Shown: in pieces, positions 21,093 to 33,310 of the stretch
Position numbering within the stretch: the stretch's first letter is position 1
How the letters are laid out: each line of letters opens with the position of its first letter
Assembly: GCA_015680685.1 (NCBI GenBank)
Contig: MNCI01021515.1
Coordinates: forward strand, 192,287 to 254,757
Source of the DNA: Gnetum montanum
Lineage: Eukaryota; Streptophyta; Gnetopsida; Gnetales; Gnetaceae
Length of the DNA stretch: 62,471 bases
Direction: 5' to 3'
Translations under genes and position numbers: made by a program
Notes under the pieces: generated by a model
The model's database searches: none
Told to the model about the DNA's origin: nothing
What the model saw: the letters and a program-made list of their open reading frames with translations, nothing else

Positions 21093-22918
21093 TTGATGCC
21101 TTTTCACTGCTCCACCATATTACTACTTCACCTCACTTATATGATACCTAACCAAGAAGGAGTTTGCATCTATGATCTAAAAGACCTAGCAATCATAAAA
21201 CGTAGCCAATCACTTAGATATAGGGAAAAGAACCTAGAATTCATAGTTATAAATGAGGAATTTTATAACTTCTTTTTTGCCAAGATATAGGAAAGCCTCA
21301 GACCATTCTCTAAGTCAAATGCTAAGTGTCAATTTGAAATCATCCATTAAGATGGGAAAGAATACATTTCCTCACTTTATGACAAAATATCTTTAACCAA
21401 TTTCTATGCACACATGCTAATATAACTTATAGACATAGATGAGTAGAGTGAGGAGATTAGTTTAGATGAGCATCAGGAGAAGCAACATAAGTTTGAGGAA
21501 GAACAAGACTTGGACACCTTTATCGAGAACCTCTTCTAATAATTAGCTTCCCAAGCAACTATTCCTTGTTTTGCATCTCTTGTTTCATATGCAAAACAAG
21601 TTCCTCAATCTTCTCTTATCTATCCCACCATGTTTAGGCTAATGCCTATCATTTCCATGCACCAAGTTTAACTAATATCATTTTCATTGATGCCCTTTGT
21701 AATGAAACCTCATTTTGCATGACCATCACCCATAGTGTCTATCACATCTCATCCTTTCTCAATCCTAGTTGGTGCTTCCATGGATCCTAGGCTACACAAC
21801 ACTCTCCTACCCTCTTTGTTCCCTTTATTCATCAAGTGTTAATACAAACACCCTTCTCATTGTTTAATCCTCATACCACCATGATCATCTAGCCTCTTCC
21901 ATCATTACCAATGTTCATTGCATAATTCCAAGCCTCCCAAATCCCACCATAACCATCTACATAAATGCCAAAATCCATGGGGATGCCCCAAGGTTTGGAT
22001 TAAGCCTTTTAGATAACCTTGGACCTTATTTAAGAGCTACAAAAGCTCAAAGCCTATACTACTAAAATGGTTAAGATAATGGACTTCTACCAAGATGATC
22101 CAATTAGTCTTTCCATCTCCTAGATAACTCTTCTCATAGACATTTCCATCCCCTAGTTCACCAAATACAATAGCAAGGATGATCCCAACGCATACCTTAG
22201 TGCCTTCCATTTTGAGTGCTTATTGCTACAAGCTTGGCCTCATACCATTATATGTGTCTTTCCAATGTCCCTCACTAGGAAAGCTTTGGATTGATACTAT
22301 GCATTACCCAAGGTTTCTATTGCTACCCTAGAATACTTAATTTCACAATTTATAAACCACTTCAAATATAATTTGAGATCTAACACCACACTAGACTAGC
22401 TTATGAAGGTTAAACAAGGGCCTCTCAAATTTGTTAAAAAATTTATATAGTGATGGAATGCTCTCTAAACCCATTGTTGAAACCCATCTACAACCATCTT
22501 CAAGGGAGTAGTTAATGATTTCATTAAGTCCAAGTTATCCTATCTAGATCAATGGTCACTTAGCCAAGCATTTTCTCAAACTAAAAAAATAGAGGACTTT
22601 GCAAACAATAGCAATGTCCCAAGATACATAGCATACAAGAACCGACATATGAGAAAGGATAGGAATAAGGGAAAGCAAAACCACGTAGCCATAGCCAGTA
22701 TGGCCAAAGAAACCAAAACTACACAAGGGCCAAAAATAAATCAACTAAAGGCTTCTACCACCACAACTCAACCCTCAATTTTTGGGGCCTCTACATCCAA
22801 CCAATTGAGGCCTAACTTTGAAAGGAAGAATTGGTCCAAATATATGAAGTTGCCCTTGAAATTGTTTGAGCTTCTTAACCAATTACTCAAGGTGATTGTA
22901 TCCAATATAAGAAAATGA
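21093..22918 (+). pseudogene. gag: Gag of element H, 5' part, broken
   Basis: A 65-codon opening frame at 21093 is followed by a stop-ridden region. From about 22080 the translation follows N's gag: YQDDPIS, the LLLQAWPHTI segment near 22220, FPMSLTRKALD near 22262, and KVKQGPLKFVKK near 22405. 22649-22918 is open for 89 codons and ends LKLFELLNQLLKVIVSNIRK, the counterpart of N's SELLEQLLKIGQIQYKKV, exactly where the A-family solo LTR interrupts it. Confidence 0.6.
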
Positions 22919-25556
22919 CTAAGTGTTAATACATTTTTACCATTTTCATGGAGCAGTGATGGTTCTTGATAGGCTTTGAGAAGTTGATAAAGTTATGTTA
23001 CTTTGGTTTCTTCAAACTTTTGAAGCTAGCTTGTCAAATACCTTAAACAAGGCAAAGATTTTGAAAATGATATTTTAATTAAAATATTAAAACAATGTAG
23101 AGGAGAATATTGATTATGATCCTTTTACGTGAGGGATATATCTAAGCAGGTGGCTTATATCTCAATTGGAGAATTGATAAACTTAGAAAGTTGGACAATC
23201 AAGTTCTAAAATTCCTTAAAGTATTATAATCATTAAAATATTTTATTTAATGTAAAGTTGTCATGTGTTGCTGCAACTAGAAATTTTAAGCAAACATTAG
23301 CAGCCATGACACCCTGTGCTAGTTCAAACTTGAGAACCTTATCAAAACATTTTCCAATGATTCCATCATCTCTAATCTACTAGCCTCCAAGATTAAACCC
23401 TCATATCCTGAAGAAGTGATATTAGAAGGGCATGACCTAGGTGGCCTAAGCATGGCTCACACGTGTGGAAAATTTGGTGCTAGGGTTGTAGTGGTCGTGT
23501 ACATCAGAGCATGAATGTATTCAACAAGTTTAGGAACTTCACAATGGTTTCTCCTAGGGATAGGCCATGAGAAGCATCTTCCATGGAGCACTGGGCTCAT
23601 CTAAGAATTATTCTCCTAAATTCATGGCATCCATGGCCATCAGTAGTCATGTGTTTACTCAATATCTGCAATTGCAGGTTTCCTTCATCCATGAAACTCT
23701 TGATAGTAAACCCATTGGAACCCCTATGATATTTGTTTCATTTACCTTGAAAGAGCTTCACCACGTTGCTGTATGTTAATTTCTTAGTGGAGGGAATTAG
23801 GAAAAATCAAGGAAGAAGTATGTAGAGGTGTGATGGTTGATCACTTATTGATGATAGTGCTCACATTGGTGGTAAAGTTGGTGCTAATTTTTCCATTCCC
23901 TCATGTTGCAGAGTGGCATTGGAAAATTTAATTAGTAATGATGCAACACCACGTTGATAATGAAGGTAGAGATGGAGTTGCAAATAAGTGGTTGCTACCC
24001 TACAAAGGCATGCAATGTCGGTGGAGTATGTTGCAAATACATTGTGGCTACTTGTTGGTAGTTTGATGGCCACGTTTATTATTATGTTTTACATTTTCAT
24101 CGACACCCATAAGTTTTTTACATTATTATGGTTTTATATTTCATACATTTGTACTAAGTTTTTGGTATTGAATTGTTATAAGATGACCAAAAATAATCAT
24201 AGAATAAAATAATGATACAAGAAAGAATAAAATAAAATAATTGAATTTAGTAAATGAAGTTTAGATTAAAGGAAAATTTTTTTACTTCATATGTAATCAA
24301 GCATAGATTGGCTATCTTGCATTAGTATTTGGATGACATAGAATGGAAGAAGGAACTTAGAATTAGAGTTATCTCTTTTTGCAAAGCTTATTTCACCATC
24401 TTGCTTGATCATATTGAGCATAAACTATGTCTACTTAGAAGATACTTAGAAGAATATTGAGGATTGTAAAGTATGGCATGCTAAAGGCATCAATTTAGCT
24501 ACTTTGTTTTAATCTTGTGAGTTCTTTTCTTCCCATTTTGTTGTAATTTCTTTGCTAATGATTTAGATAGTATTGTGCCTGGCATTTAATTTTGGGATTT
24601 TCTTGGTTGGCTTTATAGCTCTATTTTGTGCAATATTAGAATTCTATTAGGCTTGTCATATAAGAGCTTTTGTTATCTTAGAAAAGTATCTTGAGCAATT
24701 TAATAGTAATGTCTTATAGAAATTACCTATTTAAGTCTGGAGAATCTAGAAAATCTTTGTTACTTTGAGATGGTTGAAATAGCTTCATTTTTTAGAGTTT
24801 ATTGCCTTAATATTTCAATCTTGAAATTGTCAATTTTTCTGGAAGCTCTATTATTTATAAATCTTGACCAATATTAACTAGCCAAATAGAAGCATGTACT
24901 TTGTTATTTATAAAGCATTTTGGTAGTTAGATAAGAGTGTCTTTTATGAAATTACTTGACGAGCTAAGAGGGTTTGGACAATGCGAAATATTTATATTGA
25001 ATTGGAATAGCTTTTTAAGTGAAGTGTTTTCTCATATCAATTTATATCACTTAAATGTTTGAGATTTCACACAAATATACTTTATTTTATTTTCTTTTTC
25101 TAAATCCATTGAATCTCACTCTATTTCTAGTTTTCTTGTGGAACTTTCTCTCTAGGGGAAATTAGGAGTAGATTGGCAGAATTGTGCTTAAGCATTTCTA
25201 TGAAATTTTATGTGTTTCAAGTAATGTACTATAGGGACCATATAGACTAAGTGATTTGAGAAAGTTGAAATCTTTAATGATTCATAGTATTGGGAAAATG
25301 TAGCTAAATTTCTGTTATGATAGCCAGTTACATTTTCATATACAAACCCAAGTATTTCAACATTTATAATAGCAAATACATACTTAGTTCATTCTATAAT
25401 CACTGAGTTTATTTGGAGGTATTTGGACCTTGGTATTGCCAAAGACTAGCAAGCACCTAAACATTGTTTAATGGAACACCTTCGCTTCTTGTGACCACCA
25501 AAGCCATGGAACTAGAGGCATAGCATTGGTAGTCCCAAATAGCTACCAACACTAAG
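22919..25556 (+). repeat. Solo LTR of the A family (2.6 kb) with target duplication
   Basis: The LTR proper is 22924-25551, starting TGTTAATACATTT and ending ATAGCTACCAACA, flanked by CTAAG at 22919-22923 and 25552-25556. The 3' half parallels the A LTR closely: TCTATTTCTAGTTTTCTTGT near 25118, ATTAGGAGTAGAT near 25168, GTTTATTTGGAGGTAT near 25408 and GCACCTAAA near 25453. No PBS or gag follows; instead H gag resumes (AATGCCCATAAGAGGCAT). The short frames inside are chance frames. Confidence 0.85.
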
Positions 25557-26583
25557 AATGCCCATAAGAGGCATGACCATCTATGTGATATTGCTAAGGA
25601 TCCCACTATAGCAACCAAGGATGATCCACCAGTGTCAAAATATTTCAACTTAGACAGATTCTTCCACTATTATCAATTTCTTGGTCATGATATTGATTTT
25701 TGCTTGGCCTTAAAGAATGACTTGCAAAAGATGATAATAATGGAGAGTTAGTGTTAGATGCTTCCAACCATGTTAGGCCTTAGAACCAAGACATGTAGGT
25801 ATACAAGGATCCCTTAAATTCTAACAATGATCCCTATATAATAGCCACATTGAACATTAGCAATAATTCTAAACCTACCATGTAGCTGTTTGTGATTTGG
25901 GTGCCTCCTTGTGATGAAATTGCTTCAACCTCATCAAGTTCAAGGAATCCTTTTGTCATAGGATATCATCACTAGTATGTCCTAAAGAACCATTTATTAT
26001 TATAGTGCCCCCTCCTACCACTATTAAGCCCACAACTCAAGATGACCAGTGTCTAATGCCTCAACCCGCTCACAACCAGATAATAAGAAGTTAATAACAA
26101 AACAACGTAAAAAGCTAGATCCTAAACCAAAAGCTAAGGACAATGAAAAACCAAAAGTGTGGAAGGAACTAGGTCCACCAAAGCCTACACCCATTTTAGA
26201 TGTACCCATAAGCTTTAATGGTCAAGTTGATTCAACGAGTCAACCTAAGGGGGATAACAAACAATAGAATAAAGGAAAGGAGGATAAATCACAAATGCTA
26301 AAAGTTGAGGTGAAAATATTAGGTAGAATGGAGAAATTCAATGGCAAAAAGAATTTAAAAACAATGAATAATGACAAAGACTTTCTCATTATCATGGAGT
26401 AGGTCAAGCTCTCACTTAAATAGAAGAACTCCTCATTGAGCTTATATGACTTAATTATGACCTCTTGCATTCATTGTGAAGCCTTCGTTCATATGATAAC
26501 TTCTATTTTTGTCAGTGAGGATATCCTAACCAACCAATATTGCACCTAAAAAATTTAGTCACTAGAGAATTGAAGATCACAAG
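25557..26583 (+). pseudogene. gag: Gag C-terminus and gag-PR linker of element H
   Basis: Resumes N-like gag after the solo LTR: KNAHKRH, then NLDRFFHYYQFLGHDIDFCL, where N has LDQFCYYHQMSSHNTDNC. The knuckle has lost its first Cys (Phe) but keeps H, H and C. From 26049 a 72-codon Lys/Pro-rich stretch (KPKAKDNEKPKVWKELGPPK) is the linker. The region to 26583 matches N 39160-39305 up to CACAAG, where the G LTR begins. Confidence 0.6.
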
Positions 26584-27631
26584 TGTGGGATAGTTTTAAC
26601 CTTGGACCCTAAGGGCCTCCAAGAAAGAGGATCCAAGGCACCCTGGACAATTTAGTTGATCATCTAGGGACTTGAGAAATGTAAACAGGGGTAAATGCAA
26701 TGTAAAATACTGTAGCTATGATCTAGAAACTAAATGCACAAAATAAAACTATACCAAATTTTCACAACAAATGAACTATGAAGTTTATTACAATGAAAAT
26801 ACTATGAATAAATAAAGTTCAAAAATGTATACAAAATGGTGCATGGATGCATAAGGGGTTTGCTTTGATGGAGTTTGAAGCCTATTGAAGTTGGTAGTCT
26901 AGCACCATAGTTAGCTCTATGATCCAAGTACTTCCTAGCTCCCACACCGAAACACCTTACTTGCTCCTCTCATAAATCTACAGTGTTGGTGATAGGGGTG
27001 TAAAATATGTGAAGTACTTTTGTCACAAGAGGAGGGTACTAAATTTAGAGTCTTGATGCTCAAGTAGTCCAGTGTTTCTCCACAAAGTATCACACAAGCC
27101 CCAAAATTACAAGTGTTGAAAATAGTTGCAAGTTCCATGTTGAAGAATTGTCAAAAAGCTTTGTGTTTGCTTCAAGTTTTAAAAAGCTTAGGAATTCAAA
27201 GATGGTGGAACCCCTTCAATGTATATAAAGTGGGTTTATATATGCTATATGACTGCTAAATTTCCATTGCAAATTTTTTTCATGATTACTAATAGAATGG
27301 TATCATGTGTAGGTGTGGCAGGTGCTTGATTCCAGCATAGTTACTATTTGTGGTAAGTTTTGATACCCCTAAGTCACCAAAACCATGTCATTTACCAAAA
27401 ATAGTAAATAGATTTTTCATCTATTCCCATGTTAGCTTTTGAGTAGCAACGTAGGAGTTGTGGAAGCAATGCTAAAATTTGATGAAAACAGAAACTCCCA
27501 CCACTCCAATGCTAGCCTTAATGTGGCAATGCTAGCTTTATGTTGAGTACATTGACCATAGTTAGGGGAATGAAAGTAAAACCCCCCAATTGTGGGCATA
27601 GGTGCTTCCAATGTAGTAAAGGTTATACACA
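26584..27631 (-). repeat. 3' LTR of element G
   Basis: Begins TGTGTATAACC at 27631, directly after the G22 tract, and ends ACTATCCCACA at 26584, where the match of H to N stops. TG...CA ends with TGTG/CACA inversion. A TATA-type stretch TATATAAACCC (minus, near 27234-27244) and a second at 27220-27228 mark the promoter. The upstream part repeats CAATGCTAGC (27509, 27528). The 5' partner is not in the window, so the boundaries rest on termini and breakpoints. Confidence 0.65.
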
Positions 27632-27653
27632 CCCCCCCCCCCCCCCCCCCCCC
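27632..27653 (-). repeat. 22-base G homopolymer at the PPT position of element G
   Basis: 22 consecutive C on the plus strand, G22 in element sense, preceded by CATGGGT and followed directly by the LTR start TGTGTATAACC. It occupies the polypurine tract position that primes plus-strand DNA. Confidence 0.8.
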
Positions 27654-28100
27654 ACCCATGAAAATGCAAATTTTAGCAATTCAGAAGGTAATTTTGACCT
27701 TTGTAATCCAAAATATAGACATGTTGGGACTTTTTTCACTTAGTAACTGAGGCTATAACAACTTATGAGGCTTTTTAGCCTCAAAAGTTAAAGTATGTGA
27801 AATTGTATCTCATGGATTACAATCTTCATATTTTACAATGAAATTCCAGACTTGGGCTTTATGGGATAAAAGTTATAATGCTAAGAAGGTTGCAACATGG
27901 TTTTTCTTGGTGGTGTTTCATTGGCTCCTCTTTGATGATATTTGGAGAATTGACCTAAGAGACATTGACAAAGAATACAAAACACCACTAGTAACTAGGT
28001 CACCATAGGTCACTATTGTTACAAAGCTTTATAGTTCATTTATTATGTTGAATAAAGAGAGAGAGAGGAAAAAGGTCATGTAGGCTCTCTTTTCATTTGA
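27654..28100 (-). other. 3' untranslated tail of element G
   Basis: Between the integrase C-terminus and the G tract. No frame that I can support; includes a GAGAGAGAGG run near 28060 (plus). Confidence 0.4.
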
Positions 28101-29049
28101 TGTAAAGGTTGTATATGTCAACTATTGTCTTGTACCATGTAAGATGCAATAGGTTTTCAAATAGGAATGGTTGATCAAATTGGCTTATTCATTTTCATCC
28201 ATGTCTACTTTCTGAATGCTCCATTTTTATAGGCCTTGTTGATCAAGAAAGGCCCTTCCCAATTGGCTAAGAAATTGTCTACATTCTCACAAATAGCCTT
28301 GAGGACTAGGTCTCCCTTCTTGATCTTTCATTTGTTTAGGTCATGATGATGTTGTTGTTTCTGTCTCTCTTGGTACCACTCGATGTGAGCAAGCGTTCAT
28401 ACTTGTTGTCCTTCCATTGAATTTAGGTTAATAAAACAAAGCTCCTTATTTTTCTCATCATTGATGAAGTTCGATAATGCCACTCTAAGTGATAGAACCT
28501 ACAATTCAAGAGGCAACTAGCTTTAGAACCATAACCAAGCTATATGGGATTGCACTAGTTATAGTTAGATAGGTTGTTTTGTAAGCCTAAAGTGCATGAA
28601 CAAGCTACCCATGCCACTTTTTTTTTGCTATTATTAAGCATATTTTTCAGAAATTTTATGATGGCCTTGTTTCTAGCTTTAGCTTGTCCATTAACTTGAG
28701 AGTAGTATGGCAACAAAAAGGAATGCTTTATACCTAGGTCTCAACAAAAGGATTCTATTTCTTGGCTACTAAATTATGGTTCATTATCTATGACTATCAT
28801 CAAAGGTATGCAAAAATGGGCCATTATGTTGTTGAGTACAAATCTATAGACCTATTGAGACTTCATCTTCCTTAGGGGAATAGCTTCAACCCACTTCGTG
28901 AAGTACTCAATGGTAGTGATAATGAAATGATGCCCTATGGAAGATTTAGGCATTATAGGTTTGATGATGTCCAATTCCCATTACTAAAATGGCCAAGTTA
29001 TCTGAGTAGTGTGTAACTCAATTGGTGACACATGTATTAGGTTGCTGTG
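28100..29049 (-). pseudogene. Integrase core and C-terminus of element G
   Basis: Minus-strand translation from 29049: HSNLIHVSPIELHTTQITWP, WELDIIKPI, SSIGHHFIITTIEYFTKWVE, IPLRKMKSQ, then FCIPLMIVIDNEP near 28790, LLPYYSQVNGQAKARNKAII near 28690, KKWHG and HALWAYKTTYLTITSAIPYS near 28560, and in the C-terminal domain WYQERQKQQHHHDLNK, KKGDLVLKAICENVDNFLAN and WEGPFLINKAYKNGAFR. Asp is kept in the first motif (LDII) and in VIDNEP, but the catalytic Glu is Lys (GQAKARN for GQAEATN). Stops occur. Confidence 0.75.
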
Positions 29050-29054
29050 CCTTT

Positions 29055-29850
29055 TGATGAGTCGTGATATCATGTTGGCCCTTGCGATATCGCGTACACG
29101 ATATCGCAGCCTGCCGCCATGTCTATAAATAAGAGGCGGCTTTCCCTTGTTCACTCATCTAGATTTAGCCCTTAGCCAAACTATAGAATTTTTACCATTC
29201 TAGAGTTAGAATAATTTCCATGTGCTCGCAGTAGGAGCCTCAAAGTGAATGGATCTTTATTCAAGCAAATTGTACTTGAGCACACATTTGTGTACGGTAA
29301 TAAAGATGAACTTTCTGATAAACCTTGCAGCATGTGGACTAAGCTAAATAGGATTTAATTATTGTAAATTGTTTAAATGCTTTCCTAAATAATTAATCTC
29401 TCTCAACCCTTGACTCTCCTAGTTAAGTGAATTCAGTACGACCGCTTCGAGCACATTTGTAATGCTTGGTAACCCAGTAACGAGTAGCGTTTGGTAATCC
29501 TAGTAGCGTTGCATTGGTTCAGGGTGTGTGTAGCAAGTGGGAAAGGATACTGGTGCTAGGACATTAGAACTTAGTTAGTGAATAGTTAATGAAAGTTAGT
29601 CATTTAGTTCTCTTCACCTTTTCCCTATTATCATAGACATTAAAAAGATAAAAGATATAAAAATCATACACCTCAAACTTACTTAACCATACAACTTTGA
29701 TAATACAAGTAAGTCTAGGAAGACAATGATTGATTAACCTTAAGTGTTCCATTAAGGCGCATAAGTACTTAGTCCTTGGAGTTTGACTAGATAACGTGTG
29801 AAATGCTTGTATTTGTATGATTGAGTGTAGGGGTACCTTGCCACTCATCA
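29055..29850 (+). repeat. 5' LTR of element O
   Basis: 796 bp, from TGATGAGTCGTGATATC to CTTGCCACTCATCA, with an 8-bp inverted terminal repeat (TGATGAGT/ACTCATCA). TATAAATA at 29124-29131. R-U5 is nearly colinear with 45546-46335. Two short plus-strand repeats (AGTAGCGTTTGGTAATCC region, 29485) are shared with C. Confidence 0.92.
29084..29107. promoter_or_regulatory. Near-perfect palindrome upstream of the O 5' LTR TATA box
   Basis: Same 24-bp element as in LTR F with one centre-side change (GTACAC for GTACGC, a CpG to CpA transition). It ends 16 bp before TATAAATA. The 3' LTR has a more decayed copy at about 45570-45592 (GCGATATCGCATTCGTGATA). Confidence 0.75.
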
Positions 29851-29851
29851 T

Positions 29852-29871
29852 TGGCACCATTGTCGGGGACT
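29852..29871 (+). other. Primer-binding site of element O (tRNA-Asp type)
   Basis: TGGCACCATTGTCGGGGACT one base after the LTR. Three differences from the tRNA-Asp complement TGGCGCCGTTGCCGGGGA within 18 bases, all CpG or transition changes. Confidence 0.85.
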
Positions 29872-30109
29872 TAGTTGTTTGTGCACTTGTTTGTGCACTA
29901 CATAGAACATAGGAGATCATTCACATCGTTGGGATGCTAGAACGAACCCTTAGGGTTGATCAAAAGAAAAAAAATAAGATAACGGTAACTAGCACACCGA
30001 ACAAGACTAAAATGTCTTCTTCTTCGCACAAAAGCACTTCCCTACCTAGGAACAACACTAAGAAAGTTGGTGGCACAACACACTTAACCAAAATCTTCCA
30101 GTTCCTCAA

Positions 30110-31830
30110 CAATTCTGTGTGGTATATATTTATCATGATGAGTATATACCTAACTTTACCTTTATTCTCTATCAAGATGAACAACTACATTGGAGAGACT
30201 TGGAGGGTAACATAGTGTTGCCTCCAGACCGAGTAGTCCCTAACATGCTTCTTCGTGCTCTTGCATGAATAGGCATGTCATAGTTATATGTAGAGTACAT
30301 TGCATGTGATTATGACACAAGGGACTACCATCCCACAAAAGCGCAACATCAATGGAACTTGCCATAGGAGAGTTACCACACATATTTGAAGGGCAAAGGA
30401 TCCCATAACACTCCACTTGTCTTAAGAGAAATTGAGGGTGGTGAACCTATTTCAATAGGTTCTCCACAAAACAATGTTTCCCCTCCTAACGATGGTGAGG
30501 AGGTGGTGTATTAGAACCTTCACTCTATGATTCACAACTTTGGTTTTGATCCCCATGAACACTGAGTGTTCAACGAGGGAACACAAACACATGATAAGGA
30601 TGGGTAGTCTAATCGTCATCACGATCGGGGCTAGGACCACCGAAGAGAAGGTAGGAAACATCATCATGGTGATGGTTCTCCTTCTTCTTCACCTTCATCG
30701 TCACATTCACCCTCTCCTTCAGTATCAGAACATAGTCATAAGGAACCTAACCGTGAGGATAAGGGTAAACAGAGTGAGAAACCTCGATGAGAGAGTCGAG
30801 AGCGTGGACAAGGGCATTCTAGAGAATCATGGCAAGGAAGAAGGAAAAGTAGGGAACTATGTAGACATCACAGATGCTATGAAAGAAATGACCATGAAGA
30901 ACCCCTACTTGCAACCCGAAGCATGTTAGACATCATGGAGGCTGTAAGAATTCCTACAAGGCATCAAAAAGATAGCAGGATCAAGAGGTTAGACATGAAT
31001 AATATCCCATGATTTGAGGGGGGATACAATGCTGATCCTCAAAACCACTTACAAGAATTTCACGATGCATGTGCCTTGCAGAACATTGAGAACGAATGGA
31101 AAAATCTAAAGTTGTTCCCGAGGACACTAGTAACGGAAGCAAAAAATTGGTACCGGTCCTTAGAATCGGAATCCATTCGAAGGTGGAGTATGATGCTAGA
31201 ACTATTTAATGATAAGTATCAAACATATTCCTGGGTGTTCAACCTACGAGAGAAAATCCAAGGATGGAAGTAAGGAACTCATGAACCCTTGGATGTTGCC
31301 ATGGGCTGATACTATGCATTGTTACAGCGTTGCCTAGGCCATGGTTACTCGCAGTAGGATCAACTACACCATCTTGTAGATGGACTTAGGCATGAAACTA
31401 TGAGAACCCTTGGAACATATGCCCAAGGGAGATTATCAGAGCTTAGGTTCCATCAAATTCATAGATTGCTGGATTAAGTAGCTAAGGAAGAAGAAGAGCT
31501 ATGTAAGAGAGAAAGTGCAGAAGAGTACAACCACAATCCTTCCCTCCGAAAAAGGGGAGTGAGATTCTATGAGGAGGAGGAAGAGTCACCACTTAAAGAG
31601 ATGGTGAATAGGAAAACCTTTCCACTCCAAAAATTAACAACAAAAGTGTTGGCAAAGGTAGAACAAATGTGGGACTCCTTATATAGTAGATTTGAAATCG
31701 TTCTCAAAATTGTAGAGGATTCTAAGGAGCGAAGTAGTGCTATGACAAAAATAAAAAGAGGGATTTGGACCATGCATGTAACAAAGGTAAGGGTAAAATG
31801 ATCATTACCAAAGAGGTTGTGGATTCAGAT
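30110..31830 (+). pseudogene. gag: Gag of element O, decayed
   Basis: One plus-strand frame with scattered stops. N-terminal DEQLHWRDLEGNIVLPPDRV near 30178. Then a Ser/His/Arg-rich region near 30600-30850 (HHDRG, HHHGDGSPSSSPSSSHSPSP). The capsid domain follows: DMNNIP, FEGGYNADPQNHLQEFHDAC (31010-31075), NEWKNLKLFPRTLVTEAKNW, RSLESESIRRWSMMLELFND (31090-31212), NLREKIQGWK and CLGHGYSQ. It ends NRKTFPLQKLTTKVLAKVEQ (31604-31665). 31076-31273 and 31559-31801 stay open. Stops are mostly one transition away from Gln or Trp codons. Confidence 0.75.
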
Positions 31831-32560
31831 ATAGACAATGATGGTGGATGTGAGATATGCTAGTATGACCATCCTAAGGGATGTTGCCCAATAATCTCCC
31901 ATCTACAAGAGTCTGGGATGTAAGCACTTAATCCACGACTTAACAAATGACAAACACCCCAATGGTTACCTTATCCCCAAGGTAACCCAAGGTAGTTCCA
32001 CCAACCTTTAACGTATTACCCAAGTGGAACTTCACCACAACCTATTAAGCAACACCAGTAGTGGAAATACCCATAGTCATGGGGGATGCCACTGCTAAAG
32101 CAACAATACCCTTACCGGCAACCAGACCCATATGACTATTAGGTGCAGTAGCCAATCTCTCCACATGACTCTATTGGTCACATGACTCCACAATGTCACT
32201 ACCAAGCTTGGGAGTATTATAGGACTCCTTCTCTTAGGAGAGACACACCACATACATACCATACTCCAAATCCATTTGAAACTCTCACACTAATAGCTCC
32301 ATTACCACCTGCTCCAGCAATGTAAGGGGAACTCCCCACTCAACCGTAGCAACGCAATGCTATGAGAGCTATAAACCTTCAACCCACTGCTAGTTCTGAC
32401 AACTGTACAAGGAGAATACCTTTCTCCAGAACCAACAGTCCAAAAAAGCTCTCACAACCACAAGCGGTTGAGCCTCCAAATGCTTCTTCATCAAATAAGG
32501 CTTCAGAGCTCCCTTCAAACCAAAATGCATACGTCTATGTTAACACATACCATCACTGAC
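31830..32560 (+). pseudogene. Tyr/Pro/Gln-rich linker of element O
   Basis: Translates as PQPIKQHQ, QQYPYRQPDPYDY, HMTPQCHYQAWEYYRTPS, then Ser/Pro-rich SSDNCTRRIPFSRTNSPKKL. Several stops. Flexible spacer between capsid and protease; no domain. Confidence 0.5.
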
Positions 32561-33310
32561 TGGATCAAGGAGGGCCACCTTCCCAGAAAATTCTTTGACC
32601 CTAGAAGTCCTTTAATCTATCTCCAATTTGTTGGGAATAAACCATATAAGGCTTTTCTAGACTTAGGTTTCGGAGTCAACTTAATATCACAAGAGATGTA
32701 TAAAGCCTAGAACCTGCCTCCACTAAAGAAGAGCAATATTCACTTAGAGCTGGCTGACCAGTCCATCACTATTCCCTTGGGATTGGTTTACCACTATGTG
32801 TGGTTGGTCATACCTAGTTGATTTCCTAGTGATACAAGTAAACAATGACAAAGGGGACTTCCCAATAATAATGGGAAGAACATGGCTAAGTACCATAAAC
32901 ACATGCCTAGGAATTTGCAATCTTTCCTTAGAAATATCTAAGGAAAACACTTTTGGGAAGATTGAGAAGAAGATAGTTCCATGCATCACATACAATGATA
33001 CAAGGGGTGATTACATATAGGAATGTTCAGCATTACCTACATGCAACCGGTGTGCAAAAGAAATTAACATACAAAAATGCCTATATGTAGCAACCACACA
33101 ACAAGCAAAAACCCAATGGTTGACAACTAATCAAGAGAGAAACTCATCAACATGCATGGAACTAACTGGGGGACCAACTTGCACCCACGTAGAAAGCATA
33201 GATGCACTGGAGCAAGAGTGTTGCCAACTTCCAACCCTTAACTTGAAAATATCAATTGGGGGAAGTTGGAAACTCCTAAAAGATTCAAAAAAATGCTCTG
33301 ATAGGAAAAT
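32560..33310 (+). pseudogene. Aspartic protease and start of PR-RT linker of element O
   Basis: Reads ITDWIKEGHLPRKFFDPRSP, LIYLQFVGNKPYKAFLDLGF, GVNLISQEMYKA, then a stop and NLPPLKKSNIHLELADQSIT. A one-base shift near 32795 (PLGLVYHYVW for PLGLVEDIM) leads into GWSYLVDFLVIQVNNDKGDF and PIIMGRTWLSTINT. The catalytic Asp survives (LDLGF). The linker then reads CAKEINIQKCLYVATTQQAK and a GGSWKLLKDSKKC segment, where C has TCWGELEIPDNFKQEP. Confidence 0.7.

Larger units (their letters stand above)
19538..26583 (+). mobile_element. Element H: decayed Tat-like gag element, relative of N
   Basis: A plus-strand copy of the element N layout. 5' LTR end and PBS lie near 20347-20369, a leader with tandem repeats follows, then gag (21100-22918, resuming at 25557) and the gag-PR linker to about 26560. 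Text shared with N includes the DDPIS region (N 37470 versus H 22095), CAAGCTTGGCC (N 37609, H 22230) and ATGAGCTT (N 39169, H 26435). Two insertions interrupt it: solo LTR F at the left edge and the A-family solo LTR. Element G cuts it at 26584, so protease and 3' LTR are outside or lost. Confidence 0.7.

Noticed and set aside
22649-22744. Host gene candidate with Lys-rich start (MRKDRNKGKQNH)
   Set aside because: Colinear with element N gag, so it is part of element H.
27540-27743. Proline-rich 67-codon frame
   Set aside because: The prolines come from the C22 homopolymer; the frame lies antisense to G's 3' LTR.
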